From positions 2,790,001 to 2,854,000 of the forward strand of contig CBDCIZ010000003.1 in the NCBI GenBank assembly GCA_965217685.1: a stretch of DNA of 64,000 nt, read 5' to 3'. The notes under the pieces were generated by a model. The model ran no database searches. It was given only the letters and a program-made list of their open reading frames with translations, and was not told the origin of the DNA. This stretch comes from Aurantimonas sp965217685 (GTDB taxonomy: Bacteria; Pseudomonadota; Alphaproteobacteria; Rhizobiales; Rhizobiaceae). The position numbers and the translations under genes were made by a program. Shown in pieces: positions 44,603-53,051 of the stretch. The stretch's first letter is position 1. The number at the start of each line of letters is the position of its first letter.

Positions 44603-46003
44603 TCAGTCGTCCGATGGCCGCAAGAACGTCACGCGCATCAACAGCCCCGGTGCGTTGTCGAGGGCCTTTATCTGAGCGCCATGAAGCTCGGCGATGGCCG
44701 CAACGAGAGACAGTCCCAAACCGCTACCCGGAGTGGTTCGGCTGCGGTCGAGGCGATAGAGACGTCGAAACACCTTTTCGCGCTCGACGCCCGGAATTCC
44801 CGGTCCGTCGTCCGCCACATCGAAAATCGCTCCCTGTGGCGTTCGCCGAAGTAAAACGGTGATCCGTCCTGGCTCAGGAATGTGATTGATGGCGTTCTCT
44901 ATAAGGTTCGCGGCCATCTGGGTGAGCAATTCTGGATCCCCATCGATTCGTATCTTCGACTCAATGGCGTGTTCGAGGCGATGGCCTTCGTCTGACGCAA
45001 CCTCGCTGTAGATATCGACCAACTTGTCCATCAGGACCGATACATCGACGGACAGGAACCGCGCTTTTCTGGCGCCGGCTTCGATTTGCGAAATCCGTAA
45101 GAGGGCGTTGAACGTCTCGATGATCGCATCGGTCTCGTCGACCGCGCCGTCGATCGCCTGCTCGTAGGCGGTTGACGATTGCGGCTTGCGCCGAACCGTT
45201 TCCAGCCCCTGTCGAAGCCTTGCCAGCGGTGTTCGCAAATCATGAGCGATGTCGGTCGAAACCTGCTTCAGGCTCTGCATCAGGACTTCGATCCGAGCGA
45301 GCATGGCGTTGATATCAGTCGAAAGCCGATCCAGTTCATCGCGGCGCGTCGAAACCGGCAAGCGCAGATCGAGGCGCCCGGACACGATCTGCCGTGTCGT
45401 CGCTGCGATGACATCGACGCGGCGGGAGGGCCCGATACTGACGATGTATCCGCCGACCAGCGCGAGGAGCGCGGTCGCCAGGCTTCCCCACAACAGGGCA
45501 GTCAGCATGATTTCCTGGGTCTCGTCAAGGATATGCGCGTTGCGTCCTGCCAGGACCCGAAACCCGCCCAGCCTTTCACCGCGGCTGAACAAGCGGACTT
45601 CGCCGTCAAGGTTCTGGGAGGCGGCGAGCTGAAGATTGGAATTGCGATCGAGGACTCCGTCGCCGATCTTGCGATCGCTCCACTGCGGGGCCCAAAGATC
45701 CGCCGAGACATTTCCTTCCAGTCGCTGACCATCGGGTGCCAGAAGCAGGAAGAACCGGTCATCCGGCGCGTTCTCGGACCGCTCCTGAACCGCGGCTTGA
45801 AGCGACGCCGCATCGCCGTCCGAAAAGGCTTTGCGGAAGATCACGATGTCGTCGTTGATCGACGAGCGAACGATGCCCTGCATCTCCGATGTGGCGGCGA
45901 GATATGTGGTTCCCATGATGACGAGGACCGACAGAACGAACAGCACAGAATAGCCAAGTGCCAGCCGAAAAGACGTCGTGCGCAGGGTCTCAGGAAGCGG
46001 CAT
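44603..46003 (-). CDS. Sensor histidine kinase, OmpR-system partner
   Basis: A 466-residue inner-membrane kinase. Two membrane helices (about 12-34 and 165-188) enclose a periplasmic sensor domain of about 130 residues. A HAMP segment leads to HisKA with the phosphorylated His in DIAHDLRTPLARLRQ and an ATP-binding domain (MAANLIENAINH, DDGPGIP, GSGLGLSLVAAIAELHG). It overlaps the response-regulator gene by 14 bp, and the operon begins with a phosphatase gene. The ligand is unknown; antimicrobial peptides, metals or pH are plausible from the regulon. Confidence 0.9.
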   Translation of the reverse strand: MPLPETLRTTSFRLALGYSVLFVLSVLVIMGTTYLAATSEMQGIVRSSINDDIVIFRKAFSDGDAASLQAAVQERSENAPDDRFFLLLAPDGQRLEGNVSADLWAPQWSDRKIGDGVLDRNSNLQLAASQNLDGEVRLFSRGERLGGFRVLAGRNAHILDETQEIMLTALLWGSLATALLALVGGYIVSIGPSRRVDVIAATTRQIVSGRLDLRLPVSTRRDELDRLSTDINAMLARIEVLMQSLKQVSTDIAHDLRTPLARLRQGLETVRRKPQSSTAYEQAIDGAVDETDAIIETFNALLRISQIEAGARKARFLSVDVSVLMDKLVDIYSEVASDEGHRLEHAIESKIRIDGDPELLTQMAANLIENAINHIPEPGRITVLLRRTPQGAIFDVADDGPGIPGVEREKVFRRLYRLDRSRTTPGSGLGLSLVAAIAELHGAQIKALDNAPGLLMRVTFLRPSDD

Positions 46004-46667
46004 TCAGGACATAGCCGGATCCGCGGATCGTGCGGATCAATTCCGTTGCAAAGGGCCGATCGACCTTGGCGCGAAGCCGGCTGACATGGGTCTCGACGAC
46101 ATTGGTCTTCGGATCGAAATGAAAATCCCAGACCCGTTCGAGCAGCATGGTCCGTGTCAGGACGCGGCCGCGATTGCGCATCATGTATTCGAGCAGACGA
46201 AACTCCCGCGGTTGAAGGTCGATCGGCTGGCCATCGCGCGTGACAGTTCTGGCGATGAGGTTCATTTCCAGATCGCCGGTCTTGAGCACGGTCTCCTCCT
46301 TGCGGCTCGGAGCCCTGCGCCCGAGCGCGTGGATCCGGGCCATCAATTCCGAGAACGCGAAGGGTTTGACCAGGTAATCGTCGCCCCCCGCTTCCAAGCC
46401 CTCAACACGATCGTCGATACCGCTGACAGAAGTCAGAAAGATCACCGGTGTGTCCTTGCCGGACGATCGAAGGGCCCGCACGATCGACAGACCGTCGAGA
46501 CCCGGCAGCATGCGGTCGATCACCATCACGTCGTATTCACGGGTACAGGCAAGCTCCAATCCGGTCGGGCCGTTGGCCGCGTGATCGAGATCATGGCCGT
46601 CCTCGGCAAGACCGCCGGCGACATAATCGGCAGTGGATCGGTCGTCTTCGATCAGAAGAATCTTCAT
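45990..46667 (-). CDS. OmpR/PhoB-family response regulator
   Basis: A 225-residue regulator. The receiver has DD near residues 8-9, the phospho-acceptor Asp in VMVIDRMLPG, the switch Thr in FLTSVSG and Lys in LVKPF. A winged-helix DNA-binding domain ends IRTIRGSGYVL. Overlaps with the phosphatase gene (ATGA) and the kinase gene show translational coupling. It is the best candidate for binding the GTATAG boxes, which flank it on both sides over 24 kb; this is inference from position. Confidence 0.92.
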   Translation of the reverse strand: MKILLIEDDRSTADYVAGGLAEDGHDLDHAANGPTGLELACTREYDVMVIDRMLPGLDGLSIVRALRSSGKDTPVIFLTSVSGIDDRVEGLEAGGDDYLVKPFAFSELMARIHALGRRAPSRKEETVLKTGDLEMNLIARTVTRDGQPIDLQPREFRLLEYMMRNRGRVLTRTMLLERVWDFHFDPKTNVVETHVSRLRAKVDRPFATELIRTIRGSGYVLNAAS

Positions 46668-47284
46668 TGCTGCACCTCAAGGGCGGGCTGAACGCGGGAT
46701 GCTCGAGATGTCGCGGAACGGGCGCCCGACCAATGCGAGACAAAGTTGGCGAAGGCCTCGTCCATCGCGCCTGTGCGGCTCCAAAACCAAGGGAAGTGAC
46801 CATAATAAAACGAAAGCTGCCCGGCCGCATTCTTGGCAGAACGCTTCTCGACGGCATACTCGAAGATCGCGGCGGCCAGCCCGCTGCGATCGGCGCCGGC
46901 TTTGCAATGGACAAGCAGCGGTTTGGGAGCGGACGCCATGATCTTCCTGATCGTCGTCATCGTTTCCATGGTGGGAACCCGGTTCGCCGAAATAGGAACC
47001 GAATGGTATTCAACGCCGTCGGTCGCCACCACCAGGTTTTCCTCTCTTGCCGCGAAATTCTTCGCCGATCCGTTCCGGAGATTGAGAATCGAGCGGATAC
47101 CGTGCGCCTCGATGAACGCTTCCAGATCGTCACCGTCAAGCTGACCGGACCGGTAGAGAATGTTGGGTTCGACGGTATGAATATTGCCGGTCAACTGCAG
47201 CAGGCCAGCGTAAACGGCGGGCGTCCCTACAAGCAGCGAAATGCCGGCGAGGACCACCAGCGAGAATTTCTTCGGGGCGCGCAT
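46664..47284 (-). CDS. Dual-specificity/tyrosine phosphatase, exported or membrane-anchored
   Basis: A 206-residue protein with an N-terminal hydrophobic segment (FSLVVLAGISLLVGTP) and a cysteine phosphatase domain carrying the signature HCKAGADRSG (HCX5R). It resembles the DSP family, some of which act on lipids. It is the first gene of the operon with the response regulator and kinase. I choose the ATG giving MRAPKKFS because a longer frame back to 47416 would cross the GTATAG box. It may trim a periplasmic phospho-compound sensed by the kinase. Confidence 0.82.
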   Translation of the reverse strand: MRAPKKFSLVVLAGISLLVGTPAVYAGLLQLTGNIHTVEPNILYRSGQLDGDDLEAFIEAHGIRSILNLRNGSAKNFAAREENLVVATDGVEYHSVPISANRVPTMETMTTIRKIMASAPKPLLVHCKAGADRSGLAAAIFEYAVEKRSAKNAAGQLSFYYGHFPWFWSRTGAMDEAFANFVSHWSGARSATSRASRVQPALEVQQ

Positions 47285-47347
47285 GCGACAGGTCCTGTTG
47301 TTACAGGGACGTTCTACGCGCCTCATCTCACCCCGGATTGTCCGGGC

Positions 47348-47365
47348 GTATACGGTTTTGTATAA
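47348..47365 (-). promoter_or_regulatory. GTATAG box 8
   Basis: Reading leftward: TTATAC-AAAACC-GTATAC, 64 bp upstream of the phosphatase / regulator / kinase operon. It suggests that the two-component operon controls itself. A lone half-site lies at 47420-47425. Confidence 0.65.
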
Positions 47366-47558
47366 CCTACCAGCCCCGCCGATGATCAAAGGGATCGGGA
47401 AAAACTGGGACGGCAACGGCTATACCGTTCATTCGCCATAGGGTCAGAACCTGCAATGGGGCAGCACTCGACATTCCTTCGAGGTCGTTGAGGCGCCGCT
47501 GGTGCCGACACGATTCAAACGGAATGCTTTTATGAATTATGGCTGGGGATCGCATATT

Positions 47559-48620
47559 TCACGCTATGCCGCGTGTTTCCATCATGAAACCCCGGTCAAT
47601 CAGATCCTGGGACCCGGTGAAGCGGATCGAATTCTCGTGCATCAACGACAGATCGCCCGTCAGGCGACCGGACGCAACGACAGTTCGATATTCCTCGGCA
47701 CCGCCGGCGTGGCCGCCGTGCTCGATAAACTCCGAAAATTGGATGCAGGACGTCGACGAGAATTTGTAGTGCAGCAGCACGGCCGTAGCGGGCGCAAAGT
47801 TTCCGCTCTGTGGAAACGGCCCGTGAATACCGCCGCGCCGGTAGGGCATTGCTCTATCGGCGCGAACATGGATCAAAGGAAACTTCGATAGGAGGTTGTC
47901 GACCGCGAACACCCGCCGCCGAGGACCCCCGTCGATCTTGACCCCCGTACCTGTCTTATAGATGCGATAGCCGCTCCCATCGAAATGCGACGAGACCTCG
48001 AAGGGCCATCGGGTGCCGTTGTCGACGAAAACTCCCTTCGATAAGGGCCCTCTCGGGTAGAGGTCGAGCATCGGTGCCAAGGATCGATCGAAGCCATGCT
48101 TTTCGAGATCGGCAATGAACGCTGCGATCGGTCGATCTTCGAACCCCGGAAAGACCAGGAATTCGTCGGCATCGACAGACAGGTACCATCGATCGCGGCC
48201 ATACAATTCGATCAGGGCATCACGCCAAAGCTTGCCGCTTTCGGCTTCGTTGAAGCTCAGCGACGACGTGAAGAGGTCGACGTCAGCTTGCGCTTCAAGG
48301 AACTGCCTGGTTCCATCGTTCGAATTATCGTCGAGGAAGATAAAACGCGTCACGCCGATGAGGCGGTAGTAGCGGACAAACGAACGGATGCATGCGTTCG
48401 CATTTCGCACCACACAGATCAGTGGTATTTCAAGGGCTCGCAGCGGCAAAAAATGACCGGAATGCCGACTGAGAGCAGGCAAATCCTTCAGCCGAAATCT
48501 CCATCCGCGGACAAAATCAGACAGGCCTGTTCCCATCCGCTCAACTACCGACGGCGAAACCACTGAGCGCCATTCCTCTGCAGTCGTTACCGGATAGCGC
48601 CCAATGGTCCTGTCAGTCAT
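47559..48620 (-). CDS. Glycosyltransferase family 2/92-like protein
   Basis: About 353 residues with the pattern of DUF23/GT92-like transferases: CVVRNANACIRSFVRYYRLIG, FIFLDDNSNDGTRQFL and LSVDADEFLVFP, whose acidic DxD-type residues bind metal and nucleotide sugar. It likely decorates a surface glycan. The start is placed at MTDRTIGRYP, overlapping the end of the DedA gene by 8 bp, so it is co-transcribed with it. The frame is open further upstream inside the DedA gene. Confidence 0.8.
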   Translation of the reverse strand: MTDRTIGRYPVTTAEEWRSVVSPSVVERMGTGLSDFVRGWRFRLKDLPALSRHSGHFLPLRALEIPLICVVRNANACIRSFVRYYRLIGVTRFIFLDDNSNDGTRQFLEAQADVDLFTSSLSFNEAESGKLWRDALIELYGRDRWYLSVDADEFLVFPGFEDRPIAAFIADLEKHGFDRSLAPMLDLYPRGPLSKGVFVDNGTRWPFEVSSHFDGSGYRIYKTGTGVKIDGGPRRRVFAVDNLLSKFPLIHVRADRAMPYRRGGIHGPFPQSGNFAPATAVLLHYKFSSTSCIQFSEFIEHGGHAGGAEEYRTVVASGRLTGDLSLMHENSIRFTGSQDLIDRGFMMETRGIA

Positions 48621-49290
48621 CGTCGGCAAGTCGTTCCGCCGGCTTGGCGTCTTTGGAGTCCGGCACATGGGCTTGGCCGCTTTGCTGTCGGTCGACACGG
48701 TGGCGATAGGTGACCACTCGATAGACATAGCCCAGGATGAGAAGCCCGACGACGATCTTGGTCACCGGGTCGAGCCAGGCCGCCACGCGGTCGTACTGGC
48801 TTTCAAGAATGTAACCCGCGAACGTCAAAAAGGCGGTCCAGATCAGGGTTCCGAGGGCCGACCAGGCGAGAAACGTGAAGAGGTTCATGCGGGCGATGCC
48901 GGCAGGAACCGAAATCAGGGTTCGAACGGTCGGGATCAGACGTCCGAAGAACACCGCGCTGGCGCCGTAGCGAGCGAACCAGTCCGAAGCGGTATCAATG
49001 TCGTCCGAAGTCATTGTAAGCCACCGACCATGCCGGTCCGCCAAGCGCTTCAGCCGCTTCTTCTGGAAGAAGTAGCCAGCGTAATACCACGGCAAAGCAC
49101 CGAGAAGCGATCCGATCGTTCCGGCCAACAAAACGCCCAACAGACTAAGTTCGCCGCGCGCTGCCGAAAAGCCGGCCAGCGGCATGATCAGCTCCGACGG
49201 GATCGGCGGAAAAATGTTTTCGGCAAACATCAAAAACGCGACGCCGACATAGCCCGCCTGCGACACGAAATCGGTAATCCAGGTGAACAT
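48613..49290 (-). CDS. DedA-family membrane protein
   Basis: A 225-residue DedA protein with the family motifs ENIFPPIPSELIMPLAGF, SLLGALPWYYAGYFFQKKR and FFGRLIPTVRTLISVPAGIARM. DedA proteins help return undecaprenyl phosphate or other lipids across the inner membrane and are linked to polymyxin resistance. A GTATAG box lies 89 bp upstream, and it is followed by an overlapping glycosyltransferase gene. Confidence 0.93.
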   Translation of the reverse strand: MFTWITDFVSQAGYVGVAFLMFAENIFPPIPSELIMPLAGFSAARGELSLLGVLLAGTIGSLLGALPWYYAGYFFQKKRLKRLADRHGRWLTMTSDDIDTASDWFARYGASAVFFGRLIPTVRTLISVPAGIARMNLFTFLAWSALGTLIWTAFLTFAGYILESQYDRVAAWLDPVTKIVVGLLILGYVYRVVTYRHRVDRQQSGQAHVPDSKDAKPAERLADDD

Positions 49291-49378
49291 GCGACCTCAA
49301 ATCGAAAAGCGACCGGAACCGCCAAACAGCAATTCCGGCCTCACTTAGCGTTTGCGGATTACCGCGACCTGTTTCGAT

Positions 49379-49396
49379 CTATACGGATCGGTATTG
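49379..49396 (-). promoter_or_regulatory. GTATAG box 9
   Basis: Reading leftward: CAATAC-CGATCC-GTATAG, 89 bp upstream of the DedA gene. The spacer is identical to that of box 1. Confidence 0.65.
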
Positions 49397-49445
49397 GAGG
49401 CCGTTCGTCTAACCCGGCAGCCGCGACAGAATTGCCGCACTCGTT

Positions 49446-50261
49446 TCAGACGAATTCCGAGGCGCCGGGATCCTGCTCGAGCATCTGACGCTCTTGCCTT
49501 GCCTCGCGATCGTTCGTCATGGTTCTGTCTTTGTTACCACGCGAGGTGAAGTAGATGATGCCGGCCAGCAGAACCAAAGCGATGCCGGATGCAGCGAGCG
49601 TTCCAAGCTCCAGCCCGCCCTTGGCCATCGGCTTTGTGAGAAGATCGCCGAAGGTCGCACCGAACGGCCGGGTGAATACGAAGGCCACCCAGAACAGCAG
49701 AACCTTGTTCACCTTCGTCGCATAATGCAGCAGCAGCACCACGCCGATGACGCCGGCGGTCACGAATGCGCCCTGCGTGTAGCTCAAGCCAACCACATCG
49801 ACGAGCGAGTCGCCAAAAGCTGTGCCCAAGCTGTTGGAGAAGATGACCGCAATCCAGAACATGATCTCGGCGTCCGTCTTGACGATCGGATAGACCTTCA
49901 AATCGTGTTCTCGGAAATACCATATGCCGAGGGTCGCGACGAGACCTGTGAACAAAATGATGGAGCCGATCACGTAACCGAAGCCGAGCGTTCGATCCAT
50001 CAAGTCGGACACCTCGGTCCCGGCCGTCGTCGTCGCGACGATCGCAGCCCAGAACAGTGCGGGATGGAAGGTCTTCGATCGGACCTGTGCAACAAGCACC
50101 GCAACGAGGAATGCCGATGTTACCGCCAATCCGACGACGTAGCCGAGGTTTAGTGTCTGGGCGATGAAATCGCCAGCGGTCTCGCCAAGCGTCGTCGCGA
50201 TGATCTTCAAAATCCAGAAGACCAGCGTCACCTTGGCCACTTTGCTGAATGTTTCGTTCAT
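49446..50261 (-). CDS. COG4705-like membrane protein (second copy)
   Basis: A 271-residue paralogue of the protein at 43516, with the same repeated blocks: KIIATTLGETAGDFIA, TTTAGTEVSDLMDRT, NSLGTAFGDSLVD and FTRPFGATFGDLLTKP. About nine membrane helices; the C-terminal tail is polar and acidic. ATG at 50261 gives MNETFSKVAKV; the frame is open slightly further up. Role unknown, but two copies within one regulon suggest a membrane function under its control. Confidence 0.8.
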   Translation of the reverse strand: MNETFSKVAKVTLVFWILKIIATTLGETAGDFIAQTLNLGYVVGLAVTSAFLVAVLVAQVRSKTFHPALFWAAIVATTTAGTEVSDLMDRTLGFGYVIGSIILFTGLVATLGIWYFREHDLKVYPIVKTDAEIMFWIAVIFSNSLGTAFGDSLVDVVGLSYTQGAFVTAGVIGVVLLLHYATKVNKVLLFWVAFVFTRPFGATFGDLLTKPMAKGGLELGTLAASGIALVLLAGIIYFTSRGNKDRTMTNDREARQERQMLEQDPGASEFV

Positions 50262-50375
50262 CGGACCGATCTCCAAAAGAGCGATCGAACGTCCGGATCG
50301 GACAAGCTCGACCAGCTGTTCACCAGCAGTTGCTCATTCAATTAGAGGGTGGTCTTGTCCGATTTGTTGCAGTGC

Positions 50376-50393
50376 ATATACGAATTTGTAACG
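50376..50393 (-). promoter_or_regulatory. GTATAG box 10
   Basis: Reading leftward: CGTTAC-AAATTC-GTATAT, 115 bp upstream of the second COG4705-like gene. It matches the pattern except at the last base of the proximal half. Confidence 0.5.
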
Positions 50394-50442
50394 TGAGCTC
50401 CTGTTTTATCAGCCGTCCACGTAAACCGTAGGCAGCGGTCCC

Positions 50443-51267
50443 TCAGCCATCGGGCGATCCCCTATCAAAAAGCCCAAAGAGCAACCAGCCGACAGCACCG
50501 ACAAGGATCCGCCACCATGCGAACGGCGCGAAGCCTCGTCGTGACACAAAATCGAGAAGGCCCCTGACCACGAAAAGACCGGCAACGAACGCCGCGACGA
50601 ACCCGATCGCAATATACGATGCGTCGTTGACGGAAAGCAGGTCGACGTTCTTGTAAAGATCGTAGGCGAAGGCTCCGGCCATTGTCGGCATCGCCAAAAA
50701 GAACGAAAACTCCGCGGCAGAGCGCTTGTCGGTTCCGAGTAAGAGAGCCCCCACAATCGTCGCACCAGACCTCGATGTTCCCGGCACCAGTGCAAGACAT
50801 TGGAAAACGCCGATCGCGAGAGCGAGCCACAACGGGTAATCCATCACGTCATCGTACTTCGGACGAAGCGGCATCCGATCGACCGCAAGGAGAATGATAC
50901 CACCAACGAGAAGGGCAACGCAGATCAGCACCGGCGATTCAAACAGGACCGTCTTGATAATGTCGTGCAGCAAAACGCCGGCGAAGGCAGCTGGCAGGAA
51001 AGCGATGACCACGGCAAGGACGAAACGACGTTTGCGAGGATCCGTAAAAAAACCCGTAGCGAGATCCAACAGACGGCGAAAATAGACGAGAACCAGTGCG
51101 ATTATCGCCCCAAGTTGGATAAGCACCTCAAACGTGTTGCCCGGCGACTGAAACCCGATCAGCTGCTCCGCAAGCAGCAGATGGCCGGTGGATGAAACAG
51201 GAATGAATTCTGTAAGTCCCTTGAGTAATCCGAGGACCAGGGCACCTACGATCGTTTGGTCCGCCAT
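50443..51267 (-). CDS. uppP: Undecaprenyl-diphosphatase UppP (BacA)
   Basis: A 274-residue integral membrane phosphatase with both UppP motifs: GLTEFIPVSSTGHLLLAEQL near the N-terminus and LVPGTSRSGATIVGALLLG. It dephosphorylates undecaprenyl diphosphate to recycle the glycan carrier and confers bacitracin resistance. The start MADQTIVGAL is chosen as the family's usual start; the frame extends to 51324. A perfect GTATAG palindrome lies about 130 bp upstream. It is the third enzyme family acting on undecaprenyl carriers in this region. Confidence 0.95.
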   Translation of the reverse strand: MADQTIVGALVLGLLKGLTEFIPVSSTGHLLLAEQLIGFQSPGNTFEVLIQLGAIIALVLVYFRRLLDLATGFFTDPRKRRFVLAVVIAFLPAAFAGVLLHDIIKTVLFESPVLICVALLVGGIILLAVDRMPLRPKYDDVMDYPLWLALAIGVFQCLALVPGTSRSGATIVGALLLGTDKRSAAEFSFFLAMPTMAGAFAYDLYKNVDLLSVNDASYIAIGFVAAFVAGLFVVRGLLDFVSRRGFAPFAWWRILVGAVGWLLFGLFDRGSPDG

Positions 51268-51395
51268 GAACAATCCTTCCGACAAAATGCCAATGCCGGC
51301 TGCTGCATTTTCAATTTGAAGCAACCACGAGACCGAATGCGGCCAATGGGTGAGATGGCTGGATCATGCTTTGGACGAGTTGGACAGTGCAGAGA

Positions 51396-51413
51396 CTATA
51401 CGGTTTGGTATAG
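51396..51413 (-). promoter_or_regulatory. GTATAG box 11 (perfect palindrome)
   Basis: Reading leftward: CTATAC-CAAACC-GTATAG. Both 6-bp arms are exact inverted copies, the best example in the window. It lies upstream of uppP. Confidence 0.7.
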
Positions 51414-51573
51414 TTTCGCTTATTCGACAGTCTGCGAAATGCGATAGCAGCTTTAAGTGATTGTTATAAAACAATGATTTATATTATTTCGCTGAGTGTC
51501 TGTTCCAAAAAGAAGTGAGTGATTTCAGCGGGTTGTGATTCTGTCGGATTGCTGAGATTCGACGGAGATCACG

Positions 51574-51650
51574 ATGCCCTGGACCGAAACCACTCGCCCT
51601 CATTATGAACGGCGCGAACAAAACGAAGTCGGTGGTGTTGACCGACGAAG
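51574..51650 (+). mobile_element. 5' remnant of an IS5-type transposase gene
   Basis: The frame opens with MPWTETTRPHYERRE, the typical N-terminus of IS5-family transposases, then turns into unrelated sequence and stops at 51774 after 66 codons. The surrounding 51414-51573 is AT-rich with no gene. It is a fragment of an insertion sequence at the left edge of the mobile region. Confidence 0.55.
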
Positions 51651-51718
51651 GGCTGCGCCAAGCGGAGACACTGTTTCAAACTCTCTTCGAGCGAACTGGG
51701 TGATCAGTTCGGATTCAT

Positions 51719-52156
51719 TCACTGATAAAGACCGGCGAACAGATCACCGAGTGCGCGGCGCATCAGATAGGTGATGCGGCGCCGGGCGAGGTGGTGTGGC
51801 CGATCGTGGATCATGTGGCATCGCTGGCAGAGCGCGGCGAGGTTGCCAGCGTCGTTGTTGCCGACGTCATGATCAAGATGGGCGCAAAACAGATAGACGT
51901 TTGTGACGAAGGCCGAGATTTCGGCAGGTAGATGGGCCGGCGCTGGCAGATTGGTGCGAAGCACCCTGCTCTGCCCATCCCGCCAGCGCTTGGTCTTTTG
52001 ATCGTACCAGCAACCGTCCCCGAGATGGTGGACGATCTCCCCATGCGGCCGCCCGCAATGCTCGCAGCGACCCTTGGCGCGGCGAAAGCGGATGGAATGG
52101 GACAATTGCGGCCAGTCGATCGGATAGAAGCCGCGAAGCCCAAGCTTGATCGGCAT
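51719..52156 (-). CDS. HNH-type nuclease-like protein
   Basis: A 145-residue protein with paired Cys motifs CEHCGRPHG and LCQRCHMIHD and a central CAHLDHDVGNNDAGNLAAL. This is a zinc-ribbon HNH layout found in small alphaproteobacterial proteins of uncertain role, probably a nuclease. The ATG at 52156 gives MPIKLGLRGF; the frame is open upstream to 52444 inside a resolvase remnant. It lies among transposon debris, which suggests transfer. Confidence 0.65.
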   Translation of the reverse strand: MPIKLGLRGFYPIDWPQLSHSIRFRRAKGRCEHCGRPHGEIVHHLGDGCWYDQKTKRWRDGQSRVLRTNLPAPAHLPAEISAFVTNVYLFCAHLDHDVGNNDAGNLAALCQRCHMIHDRPHHLARRRITYLMRRALGDLFAGLYQ

Positions 52157-52179
52157 TGCGAGACCCCTTCCCCGCCGCT

Positions 52180-52424
52180 TTTGCCGCAGCACTCTGGCGT
52201 TCGGTTTGCGAGAGCGGCTCGCGGCCGGGCACCCGATGAAGCGTGCGATAGATCGTCGGCCGCGAAACGGAAAAGACGTCGGCGAGATCGCTGATAGAAT
52301 ATTCGCCGGTATCGTACATGCGGCGGAGTTCTTTGCCCTGCTTTTCGGACAGCTTCGGTTTCTTGCCGCGCAGACGACCCTTTGCCCGCGCCATCGCCAT
52401 GCCTTCGCGCGTGCGCATGCCCCC
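52180..52424 (-). pseudogene. C-terminal fragment of a serine recombinase
   Basis: Reads MRTREGMAMARAKGRLRGKK, then PKLSEKQGKELRRMYDTG and SDLADVFSVSRPTIYRTLHR, the helix-turn-helix end of a transposon resolvase, without the catalytic domain. It is fused in frame to the upstream LysR fragment and differs in sequence from the resolvases at 53330 and 55277, so it comes from a third element. Confidence 0.7.
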
Positions 52425-53051
52425 AATATCCTGCCAGGTTGCATGAAGGCCGCTATATCGCGGGTCGGACGGCAGATAATGGATCAGCCGATGAGCGGCC
52501 AGCCCGGAAAGATCCGTGAGGGGGCCGTATCGTTCGAGATATTCGGGACTGGCTACGATGATCATGTCGGCTCCGAACAGGTCGTCGGCCCGTAGCCCCT
52601 TGTAGATGCCGTTGCCATAGCGCACCGCTGCGTCGACTCCGTCCTCTGCAAAATCGACGAGGTTGGCTCTGGCATCGATAGCAATCGAAATATCGGGATG
52701 AAGATCGTGGAAGCGCCCAAGATTGGGTATCAGCCAGCGCACGCCGAAGGAGGGCGGCACCGATATCGTCAAGCGGCGCTGCTTGCCAGCGCGTGCCATG
52801 GTTTCGCTGGCCTGTGCGATCTTCGTGAATGCGCCTTGGACGACGGCTGCAAATTCGGCCCCATCACGTGTGAGCGACAGGGCTCGCGCATCGCGCACGA
52901 AGACCGGGCGCTGCAAATACTCTTCCAATATTTTGATCTGCTGACTGACTGCCCCGGGACTGACGAACAATTCACTTGCTGCCTTGGTGATACTCAGATG
53001 TCGCGAAACTGCATCGAAGGCCTTGAGTGAATTCATCGGAGGCAGTTTCAT
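52425..53051 (-). pseudogene. LysR-family regulator gene truncated by a resolvase fragment
   Basis: The first 209 residues of a GcvA-like LysR regulator: MKLPPMNSLKAFDAVSRHLS, a helix-turn-helix (SITKAASELFVSPGAVSQQI) and most of the first half of the effector domain (LTISVPPSFGVRWLIPNLGRF). At ATWQDIGG the frame runs into the resolvase tail at 52424, losing about 90 residues of the effector domain. The open chimeric frame could still make a protein with two DNA-binding helices, but its LysR function is probably lost. Confidence 0.75.

Noticed and set aside
47420..47425. A lone CTATAC half-site
   Set aside because: The other half (TTCGCC) does not fit, so I did not count it as a twelfth box; it could be a weak second site of box 8.
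27637..51413. The boxes as ECF sigma-factor promoters
   Set aside because: The conserved halves are only 6 bp apart, far from the 16-17 bp spacing of ECF -35 and -10 elements, and no ECF gene is seen here.
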